Assembly (NCBI GenBank): GCA_034432795.1
Contig: DAOUBF010000078.1
Location: forward strand, 62,001 to 126,000
Direction: 5' to 3'
DNA length: 64,000 nt
DNA from: DAOUBF01 sp034432795
GTDB lineage: Bacteria > Chloroflexota > Anaerolineae > DSLN01
The notes below the pieces were generated by a model, which worked only from the letters and a program-made list of their open reading frames with translations, was not told where the DNA came from and ran no database searches. A program made the translations under genes and the position numbers. Positions 6,886 through 13,372 of the stretch are shown here, one piece after another. Within the stretch, counting starts at the first letter, position 1, and each line of letters starts with the position of its first letter.

Positions 6886-8442
6886 ATGAACAAGGTGACT
6901 GTCCTGAAGTTGGGCACGGTGGATTATCGCTGTGCTCTACGGCTGCAAGAACGCTTCGTTGAGGCCAGGCAGCAGGAAGCAGTGGGCGACCTGCTGCTTT
7001 TGGTTCAGCATCCCCCGGTCATTACCTTTGGCCGGGGCGGCGGCGCAGAGGATTTACGTCTTTCAGAGGCGACCCTGCATCGGCTGGGTTTTGACCTGGT
7101 CCAGACGGACCGGGGGGGCCGGGCGACCTACCACGGCCCCGGCCAACTGGTGGCCTACCCGATCCTCAAGCTGGGCAGCCCGGCGCATTCCTACGACCCC
7201 CCCACCTACCTGTGGCGGCTGGAGGAATCCGCCATCACCTGCCTGAGCCGGTTTGGGATCGCCGCGGGGCGGCAGGAACGCCATCCCGGCGTCTGGGTTG
7301 GAGAGGACAAAATCGCTGCTGTGGGTATCGCCCTGGCCCCAGCCTCAGCCAATGGAGGGAGTTGGCAGGGGGTGACCTATCACGGCATGGCGTTAAATGT
7401 TGACCCCCTGCTGGCACATTTCCAGTTTATCACCCCCTGTGGCCTGGCGGACAAGGGGGTAACCTCCATGGCGCAGGTCCTGAACCGGCCGGTGGACATG
7501 ACGGCTGTGGAGACGGCCTATCTGGAGGCCTTTGCCCAGGTCTTCCAGGTAACATTGGAGTTCGGGTTTCAGCAGGCGCCCTGGCTCACCGCCCGCGCCC
7601 CCCTTGGGGAGAGGGTGGAGCAATTGGAGGGCCTGTTTCAGGCCCTGCGTCTACACACCGTGTGTGAAGAGGCCCTGTGCCCCAACATCGGCGAGTGCTG
7701 GGGCGGGGGGACGGCGACGTTTATGCTCCTGGGCGACATCTGCACCCGTTATTGCCGCTTCTGCGCGGTTACGCCCGGGCGGCCACTGCCGCCAGACCCC
7801 CTGGAACCCCAGCGGCTGGCGGAGGCGGTCGCCCGGATGGGATTGCGCCATGTCGTGATCACGGCGGTGGCGCGGGACGATTTGCCCGATGGCGGCGCGG
7901 CGCAGTTTGCCGCGACGATCGCTGCGGTGCGCCAGCGCTGTCCTGGGGTCACTATTGAAGTACTGATCCCCGACTTCGGCGGTTCGGTGGTGGCTCTACA
8001 GCGGGTCATTGCGGCGCGACCCGACGTGTTAAATCACAATATTGAGACTGTCCCCCGACTTTATCCTACGATTCAGCCCCGGAAGGACTATCGCCGCGCC
8101 CTGGGTGTGTTGGCCTGGGCCAGGCGCGCCGGCCTGACGACGAAGGCCGGGTTGATCTTGGGGATGGGGGAGACGCGGGGGGAGGTCATTCAGGTGATGA
8201 AAGACCTGCGACGGGTCGGGTGTGAGTTGCTGACCCTGGGGCAATACCTGCAGCCCACATCTCGGAACTGGCCGGTGGCCGAGTACATCCATCCGGTGGA
8301 GTTTGCCTGGTACCGTGAGGTGGGGCTGGCGCTGGGCTTCCAGGCTGTTGCCGCCGGCCCCCTGGTGCGCAGTTCCTATCAGGCGGGTGAACTCTTAGCG
8401 CAGCGCCTTCTGGCGCATTCAGAAGCCATAACTGCAGGCTGA
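6886..8442 (+). CDS. lipB-lipA: Fused octanoyltransferase (LipB) and lipoyl synthase (LipA)
   Basis: A single 518-residue reading frame. Residues 1 to about 228 are LipB: RGGRATYHGPGQL at 77-88, a lysine in the DKIAAVG region (K142) and the nucleophile C185 in TPCGLADKGVTS. Residues about 229-518 are LipA: the auxiliary cluster ligands C260, C265 and C271 in HTVCEEALCPNIGEC, the radical-SAM CTRYCRFC (C286, C290, C293), and the C-terminal RSSY motif. LipB transfers octanoate from ACP to lipoyl domains and LipA inserts two sulfurs. The fusion immediately follows acoL, so cofactor assembly is encoded with its client complex. ATG 6886 is chosen; an in-frame ATG at 6844 overlaps acoL. Confidence 0.93.
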   Translation: MNKVTVLKLGTVDYRCALRLQERFVEARQQEAVGDLLLLVQHPPVITFGRGGGAEDLRLSEATLHRLGFDLVQTDRGGRATYHGPGQLVAYPILKLGSPAHSYDPPTYLWRLEESAITCLSRFGIAAGRQERHPGVWVGEDKIAAVGIALAPASANGGSWQGVTYHGMALNVDPLLAHFQFITPCGLADKGVTSMAQVLNRPVDMTAVETAYLEAFAQVFQVTLEFGFQQAPWLTARAPLGERVEQLEGLFQALRLHTVCEEALCPNIGECWGGGTATFMLLGDICTRYCRFCAVTPGRPLPPDPLEPQRLAEAVARMGLRHVVITAVARDDLPDGGAAQFAATIAAVRQRCPGVTIEVLIPDFGGSVVALQRVIAARPDVLNHNIETVPRLYPTIQPRKDYRRALGVLAWARRAGLTTKAGLILGMGETRGEVIQVMKDLRRVGCELLTLGQYLQPTSRNWPVAEYIHPVEFAWYREVGLALGFQAVAAGPLVRSSYQAGELLAQRLLAHSEAITAG

Positions 8443-8479
8443 AACGGCCAGTTCCCTGCCGGCTTTCGTTCCCTCCCCG

Positions 8480-9331
8480 ATGGCCGACGTTCCCGCGCTT
8501 CTCCGTCGCTTCGCCATCCAGCCGAAAAAGAGCCTGGGCCAGAATTTTCTCGTAGATGAGGCTGCTCTGGCGCGCATCACCGATGCGGCCGACCTTGGCC
8601 CCAAGGACACGGTGCTGGAGATCGGGCCGGGATTGGGCACGCTCACCCGCCGCCTGGCAGAGACCGCCGGTCGGGTGATCGCCGTTGAACTGGATGAGCG
8701 CCTGATCCCCGTCCTGCGCTTCACGCTCGCGCCCTATCGCAACGTGGAGATTGTGCATGGCGACATCCTGGACTTCAACATCGCCGGGTTGATCGCGCCA
8801 GAAGGGCAGTCGCCCCTCTCCTACAAGGTCGTCGCCAACCTGCCCTACTACATCACCTCGGCGGTTCTGCGGCATCTCCTGGAAGCGCCGCTCCGCCCCA
8901 CCCTGATGGTGCTGACCGTGCAACTGGAGGTGGCCCAACGCCTGACCGCCGGGCCGGGCGAGATGAGCCTGCTGGCGGTGAGCGTGCAGGTGTACGGACA
9001 GCCGCGCCTGGTGGCCCGGATCAAAGCGGGGGCATTCTACCCGGTGCCCAAGGTGGACTCCGCTATTGTGCGGGTGGACCTGTACAAGCAGCCGGTGGTG
9101 CCCCTGGAGGAACTGGAGGGGTTCTTTGAGGTGGTGCGGGCGGGCTTCAGCGGGCGGCGCAAGCAGTTGCGCAATGCCCTCAGTCGCGGCCTGAACCGTG
9201 ATGCACAGGCGATCACCCTGGCGCTCCGCCAGGCGGGAATAGACCCGACGCGGCGAGCCGAGACGCTCAGCCTGGAGGAGTGGGTGCGGATCTATCAACA
9301 CGTCAAGCGTGAAACGTCATATGACGTTTGA
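8480..9331 (+). CDS. rsmA: 16S rRNA dimethyladenosine transferase
   Basis: A 283-residue KsgA/RsmA-type methyltransferase that dimethylates two adjacent adenosines of helix 45 in 16S rRNA. Motifs include KKSLGQNFL at the N-terminus, the SAM-binding LEIGPGLGTLT, VAVELDE-like strand 2 (VIAVELDERL), GDILDF, and the catalytic NLPYYI. Length is normal. It follows lipB-lipA on the same strand. Its last codons fall in an inverted repeat shared with the convergent gene's 3' end. Confidence 0.93.
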   Translation: MADVPALLRRFAIQPKKSLGQNFLVDEAALARITDAADLGPKDTVLEIGPGLGTLTRRLAETAGRVIAVELDERLIPVLRFTLAPYRNVEIVHGDILDFNIAGLIAPEGQSPLSYKVVANLPYYITSAVLRHLLEAPLRPTLMVLTVQLEVAQRLTAGPGEMSLLAVSVQVYGQPRLVARIKAGAFYPVPKVDSAIVRVDLYKQPVVPLEELEGFFEVVRAGFSGRRKQLRNALSRGLNRDAQAITLALRQAGIDPTRRAETLSLEEWVRIYQHVKRETSYDV

Positions 9332-9340
9332 CGTTTCACG
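9308..9340. terminator. Inverted repeat between convergent genes
   Basis: CGTGAAACGTCA and its exact complement TGACGTTTCACG are separated by 9 bases. The repeat spans both stop codons of convergent rsmA and the SCP2-like gene. There is no clear T-tract, so bidirectional termination or mRNA end protection is an inference. A similar TTTCACG repeat occurs near 46220. Confidence 0.5.
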
Positions 9341-9659
9341 TTTCACGCCGGAACAGGTTCTGCATCTGCACCAGGGCTGTCAGGTCGCCCTGGATGGCGA
9401 TGCGCCCCTGCATGAAGGCCGAGACGGGGTTTAGCGTGCCGTTCACCAGGGCCACATAGTCCTCCGCCGACATGGCGATGGTCGCGTTGGGCGCCGGGGC
9501 AGGGCCGGTGTTCACCGTACACTGGCCGTCGGCGATGCGCACGTGCCAGGTGCCGCCGCCCTCGCCGCTCAGGTCAACCTGGATGGTTGTGTTCACGCCG
9601 GCCGCCCGCTCCGGGATAAAGTGGGCCGGCATCCGCGCAAATATCTCGCTGGGGTTCAT
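9336..9659 (-). CDS. SCP2 sterol-transfer-domain protein
   Basis: A 107-residue stand-alone SCP2-fold protein. The segment NATIAMSAEDYVALVNGTLN, followed by PVSAFMQGRIAIQGDL, is characteristic of bacterial SCP2 domains, which bind lipids or acyl-CoA in a hydrophobic tunnel. The ligand is unknown. Its ATG abuts the end of the next minus-strand gene (FNR at 9663), so the two are probably co-transcribed. Confidence 0.85.
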   Translation of the reverse strand: MNPSEIFARMPAHFIPERAAGVNTTIQVDLSGEGGGTWHVRIADGQCTVNTGPAPAPNATIAMSAEDYVALVNGTLNPVSAFMQGRIAIQGDLTALVQMQNLFRRET

Positions 9660-9662
9660 AGA

Positions 9663-10688
9663 TTACAGCCTCATTTCGCTAGAGTGGCCGGGGAAGACCT
9701 TGGCCTCAGGATGCAGATACGTATAGGCGTAGTTCACCGCGACCGCTGCCTGGGCGTAGCCGATGGCGATCAGGTTAAGCGGCTCCACATCGGGGTGCGC
9801 GGCCACATCCCCCGCCGCATACACGCCGGGGATGCTGGTCTCCTGCCGACAGTTCACCTTAATGTAGCGTTTGGCCTGCTGCTCCAGGCCCCACTCCTTG
9901 ATCGGCCCCAGATCGGCCTTGAAGCCCAGGTTGAGCAGGACGTAGTCCACGTTGAGAATGGTCTCGGCCCCCGTGCGGTTGTCAAAGACGACAACGCTCT
10001 CAATGTGATCGTCGCCGCGAATCTCCTTAAGTTCATGGTAGAGCATGACATTCACGGATGAACTCATCAGCTCGGTGACGCTGGCGGGGTGGGCGCGGAA
10101 CTGATCGCGGCGGTGGATGAGGGTGATCTCCCTGGCGTAATCCTTGAGGTTGAGCGCCCAATCTACGGCAGAGTCGCCGCCGCCCACGATGAGCAGGCGC
10201 TTGCCGCGGAAGGGGCTTTTGTCCTTGACGAAGTAGTACACGCCGCGCCCCTCAAAGCGCTCTACCGTCTCGTTCTTCAGCTTGTTCGGGGAGAAGGCGC
10301 CAACGCCCGCGCAGATGATCACCGTGCGGGTGTAATGCACACCCTTGTCGGTTTCCAATACCATGGGGCTATCCTCGCCCACGCGCAGCATGGTCACGCG
10401 CTCATCCAGACAGAGCGTGGGGTTCCAGCGGCTGGCCTGCTCCCACAGGTTTCTGACCAGGTCCTTGGCCAGGATTTTGGGATAGCCGGGCGCGTCGTAA
10501 ATCCACTTTTCGGGGTAGAGGACGGCCAACTGGCCGCCCACCTCCGGCAGCGCCTCAATGATCTTGCAACTCATCTCGCGCATGCCAGCATAAAAAGCGC
10601 CGAACAACCCTGTGGGTCCGGCGCCAATAATAGTCACATCGTAAACGTTGTTCTCCGGGTGATTCGGTTTGGGTTGCATTCCAGGCAT
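9663..10688 (-). CDS. Ferredoxin/flavodoxin-NADP reductase, thioredoxin-reductase-like type
   Basis: A 341-residue FAD/NAD(P)-binding protein of the TrxR-like FNR class (YumC/BsFNR type). It has GAGPTGLFGAFYAGMRE for FAD, LLIVGGGDSAVDWAL for NADP and IPGVYAAGDVA near the C-terminus. The CxxC redox motif of true thioredoxin reductases is absent, which separates the two families. It would pass electrons between NADPH and ferredoxin or flavodoxin. ATG 10688 follows AAGAGGAGAG. The -35/-10 pair at 10756-10784 drives it together with the SCP2-like gene. Confidence 0.88.
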   Translation of the reverse strand: MPGMQPKPNHPENNVYDVTIIGAGPTGLFGAFYAGMREMSCKIIEALPEVGGQLAVLYPEKWIYDAPGYPKILAKDLVRNLWEQASRWNPTLCLDERVTMLRVGEDSPMVLETDKGVHYTRTVIICAGVGAFSPNKLKNETVERFEGRGVYYFVKDKSPFRGKRLLIVGGGDSAVDWALNLKDYAREITLIHRRDQFRAHPASVTELMSSSVNVMLYHELKEIRGDDHIESVVVFDNRTGAETILNVDYVLLNLGFKADLGPIKEWGLEQQAKRYIKVNCRQETSIPGVYAAGDVAAHPDVEPLNLIAIGYAQAAVAVNYAYTYLHPEAKVFPGHSSEMRL

Positions 10689-10755
10689 AAGCGTTCGCTC
10701 TCTCCTCTTGTGAATAGGCCACCACGCTACGATTTTCGGATCGTGATGCGACGGT

Positions 10756-10784
10756 AGTATAATGGGACACAGAGTTTCTGTCAA
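10756..10784 (-). promoter_or_regulatory. Sigma70-type promoter for the FNR gene
   Basis: On the minus strand TTGACA, 17 bases and TATACT, with the -10 box about 67 bases upstream of the ATG at 10688. Confidence 0.75.
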
Positions 10785-10788
10785 CAGA

Positions 10789-10850
10789 GACGGGTGGAGG
10801 GGGGTGAGTTCCCTCCCCCTGGATGGGGGAGGGGCAGGGAGGGGGTGACC
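10789..10850. repeat. G-rich/C-rich inverted repeat copy
   Basis: GGGTGGAGGGGGGTGAG, then CCCTCCCCCTGGATGGGG and GGGAGGGGGTGACCGCTG. The last part recurs nearly identically at 43835-43872. Confidence 0.65.
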
Positions 10851-10941
10851 GCTGGCAGGTGCCCCAAAATTGAAATGCACCCAGATGGAGTGGCTCATGG
10901 AGGGGCGGTTTCAACCCCATGGTTACACGGAAAGGGCCGGC

Positions 10942-11343
10942 ATGAGGACATATCATTACCCCCCTGAAGACATAGGCGCGCTCCTGCTGCGCCTGGCGGA
11001 TGAGGAGTACTGTTACGTGACCACGACCGGGCGCGTGAGTGGACGCCCCCACACGATTGAAATCTGGTTCGGCGTGCAGGACGGCACGCTCTATCTTCTC
11101 TCTGGCGGTGGCGACCGCTCGGATTGGGTGAAAAACCTGCGCGCCCATCCAACGGTGGCGGTCCAGATCGGGGAGCATACGTTCACCGGTCAGGCGCGGA
11201 TCGTAAGCGATGCCCAGGAAGACGCGCTGGCACGGCGGCTATTGGCCGGCAAGTACCAGGATTGGCGCGAAGGGCGCCCGCTCAGCACTTGGGCGCGCAC
11301 GGCGCTCCCTGTGGCCATTGATGTCAGGCAGGCGGAGGGCTGA
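10942..11343 (+). CDS. F420H2-type quinone reductase / deazaflavin-dependent oxidoreductase family protein
   Basis: A 133-residue split-barrel flavin/deazaflavin-binding protein. The TTTGRVSGRPHTIEIWF strand pair, LYLLSGGGDRSDWVKNLRA and HPTVAVQIG follow the pattern of the Ddn/F420H2_quin_red family. Some relatives bind FMN and resemble pyridoxamine phosphate oxidases, so cofactor identity is open. Several starts are possible (TTG 10870, ATG 10897); ATG 10942 gives the usual family length but has only a weak ribosome-binding site. Confidence 0.75.
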   Translation: MRTYHYPPEDIGALLLRLADEEYCYVTTTGRVSGRPHTIEIWFGVQDGTLYLLSGGGDRSDWVKNLRAHPTVAVQIGEHTFTGQARIVSDAQEDALARRLLAGKYQDWREGRPLSTWARTALPVAIDVRQAEG

Positions 11344-11430
11344 CCCAAGGAAACTGTGGTGCTCAACGGATTATCTACAGGAATCAAGGAAACTAACGTC
11401 GCCTTCGGAGACAGGAGTCAAGGAAACTGA
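11344..11430 (+). repeat. AACGGATT/ACAGGAATCAAGGAAACT repeat, copy 1
   Basis: Contains CTCAACGGATTATCT followed by two direct copies of ACAGGARTCAAGGAAACT (11377-11394, 11411-11428), plus a partial copy at 11344-11355. Its end supplies the sequence just before the tpiA ribosome-binding site. Confidence 0.75.
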
Positions 11431-11440
11431 GGAGGCTCAC

Positions 11441-12220
11441 ATGCGTATCCCCATCATCGCGGGCAACTGGAAAATGCACAAGACGGTGGCCGAGGCTCTG
11501 GAGTTGGTGCGCGAGTTGCGGCGTGGGCTGGTGGAGGTGGAGGGCGTTGAGGTTGTGCTGTGCCCGGCCTTTGTGGCTCTGGCGCCTGTGGCCGAACTGC
11601 TCAAGCCCACCAAGATCGGCCTGGGGGCGCAGAACATGTTCTGGGAGGACCAGGGCGCGTACACGGGCGAGGTCTCACCGCTTATGCTCAAGGACCTGGT
11701 GCAATACGTCATTCTGGGCCACTCCGAGCGCCGCCAGTATTTCGGCGAGACGGATGAAAGCGTGAACCGTAAGGTGAAGGCGGCCTTGAAGCACGGCCTT
11801 ACGCCGATCATCTGCGTCGGCGAGAACCTGGAGGAGAACGAGGCCGGGCGCACCCAGGCGGTGGTGGAGCGCCAGTTGCGCGCCGCCTTGCGCGACATCT
11901 CCGCCGAGCAGGCCCGCGCCCTGGTCATCGCCTATGAGCCTGTCTGGGCCATCGGCACGGGCAAACCGGCCACAGGCGCCGGCGCCAACGCCGTCATCGG
12001 CCTGACCGTGCGCGGTGTCCTGGCCGACCTGTATGGCGAGGAGGTCGCCCAGGCAGTGCGCGTCCAATACGGCGGCAGCGTTAACCCCCAGAACATCGCC
12101 GAGTTCGTGATCCAGCCCGACATAGATGGCGCGCTTGTCGGCGGCGCCAGCCTGAAAGCACCCGACTTCATCGCCATCGTCCAGGAGACGGCGCGGGCCA
12201 AGGGATACCATCGTGGCTAA
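11441..12220 (+). CDS. tpiA: Triosephosphate isomerase
   Basis: A 259-residue glycolytic enzyme interconverting DHAP and glyceraldehyde-3-phosphate. AGNWKMH near the N-terminus holds the catalytic lysine, ILGHSERRQYF holds the catalytic histidine, YEPVWAIGTGKPAT holds the catalytic glutamate and loop 6, and VQYGGSVNP binds phosphate. ATG 11441 follows TGAGGAGG, directly downstream of a dispersed repeat. Enolase lies far away at 49831, so glycolytic genes are not clustered here. Confidence 0.95.
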   Translation: MRIPIIAGNWKMHKTVAEALELVRELRRGLVEVEGVEVVLCPAFVALAPVAELLKPTKIGLGAQNMFWEDQGAYTGEVSPLMLKDLVQYVILGHSERRQYFGETDESVNRKVKAALKHGLTPIICVGENLEENEAGRTQAVVERQLRAALRDISAEQARALVIAYEPVWAIGTGKPATGAGANAVIGLTVRGVLADLYGEEVAQAVRVQYGGSVNPQNIAEFVIQPDIDGALVGGASLKAPDFIAIVQETARAKGYHRG

Positions 12221-12226
12221 CGCCCC

Positions 12227-12970
12227 ATGTGGATGGCGTTCTTCTGGCTGCTGCTCACGCTACTGCCGCTCCTGGCGCTGGAACGCTGGCTGCGCCGCCA
12301 TCTGTACGGGCTGGGGCTGCTCCTGAGCGGCAGCCCCGAGATCGCCGAGTTTGTCTATTTCCTGCTGCTCCTCCCTGGCATTCTTGTCCACGAACTCAGC
12401 CACTGGCTCATCGCCTGGGCTTTGGGTGTGCGCACCGGGCGCATCTCCATCTGGCCGAGGCGGCAGCGCGACGGCAGTCTGCGCCTGGGCTACATTGAGA
12501 CCGAAGCGACAGGGCCGGTACGCGAGGCGCTCATCGGCGTGGCGCCACTGGTCAGCGGCGTGGCGCTTATCCTGCTCATTGGCGAACATGCCCTGGGCAT
12601 CGCGGGCATTGGCTCGGCGCTCGTCGCTGGCGACCTGGCGGGCCTCGTGAGCCGCCTGGCGGCGGCTGCGCAGGCGCCTGACGTATGGCTGTGGCTCTAC
12701 CTGGTCTTCGCCCTGGCCAACGCCATGCTCCCCAGCCCTGCCGACCGGCGGGCCTGGCCGGTGGGCGTCCTGGTTGGGCTGGGGCTGGCGGTGCTCCTGG
12801 GGCTGGCCGGTCTGGCGAATCGCTTGGCCGAATGGGCAGACCTGGCGCTGCGCTCCCTGGCCGCGGCCTTCATCCTGGCTATCGCCGCCGATGTGGTGGT
12901 GGGTCTGGCCGTCTGGCTGGCCGAGGCACTCCTGGCGCGGGCGCTGCGGCGCGGGGTGGAGTATCTCTAA
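12227..12970 (+). CDS. M50-like membrane metalloprotease or relative
   Basis: A 247-residue protein with about six hydrophobic segments. HELSH at residues 55-59, inside the second membrane segment, is an HExxH zinc motif. A later membrane segment reads ANAMLPSPADRRAWP, where N165 and D173 sit where M50 (site-2-protease) proteins carry their N-x-P-x-x-D element. This supports an intramembrane zinc protease fold, although the second motif is degenerate and activity is uncertain. It begins 6 bases after tpiA and may be co-expressed with it. No PDZ or CBS domain is present. Confidence 0.6.
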   Translation: MWMAFFWLLLTLLPLLALERWLRRHLYGLGLLLSGSPEIAEFVYFLLLLPGILVHELSHWLIAWALGVRTGRISIWPRRQRDGSLRLGYIETEATGPVREALIGVAPLVSGVALILLIGEHALGIAGIGSALVAGDLAGLVSRLAAAAQAPDVWLWLYLVFALANAMLPSPADRRAWPVGVLVGLGLAVLLGLAGLANRLAEWADLALRSLAAAFILAIAADVVVGLAVWLAEALLARALRRGVEYL

Positions 12971-13134
12971 GAAGCCAACTACGGGTAGCCTAAACATCCC
13001 AGTGACGCCGGCCTCAGAGGCCACTATAATACGGTCAGGTGTCAGACAGACGCTCTTTTGTTTATGCTCTGTTGTCTGCTGAGCGCTGAACGGCTGCGCC
13101 TTGAGGGGCTAACCACCGATTATTCTCTATAGCC

Positions 13135-13368
13135 ATGACAGAAGACATGCGTTTTCTCACCGCCCGCGAAGCGGCTGACTTCCTGCAAGTGAGCCTCTCC
13201 ACGCTGTGGCGCCTGGAGCGCCAGGGACTGCTTGTGCCCTTCCGCACCCCTGGTGGCCATCGCCGCTACAGCCAGGCCATGCTGCATGCTTACCTTGACC
13301 GGGTGCGCCTGGGCCTGGTGCCCCGGCGCCGGTTGCACCGGCCCAAACCCGACCCCTTAAACCGCTAA
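13135..13368 (+). CDS. MerR/excisionase-type helix-turn-helix protein
   Basis: A 77-residue DNA-binding protein. FLTAREAADFLQVSLSTLWR is followed by LERQGLLVPFRTPGGHRRYS, the standard winged-helix pattern of the excisionase/MerR family (wing GGHRRY). A basic tail (RRRLHRP) follows. No recombinase is nearby, so a transcriptional role is more likely than excision. It ends 4 bases before the kinase gene, suggesting one operon and possibly autoregulation of the kinase. A TATAAT at 13025-13030 without a clear -35 may belong to its promoter. Confidence 0.8.
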   Translation: MTEDMRFLTAREAADFLQVSLSTLWRLERQGLLVPFRTPGGHRRYSQAMLHAYLDRVRLGLVPRRRLHRPKPDPLNR

Positions 13369-13372
13369 TGTG

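Noticed and set aside
8186..9301. Long minus-strand frame opposite rsmA
   Set aside because: It mirrors codon structure of a clear methyltransferase gene, has no ribosome-binding site and no family pattern.
13135..13368. Excisionase of an integrated element
   Set aside because: No integrase, attachment repeats or phage genes are nearby, and it forms an apparent operon with a kinase.
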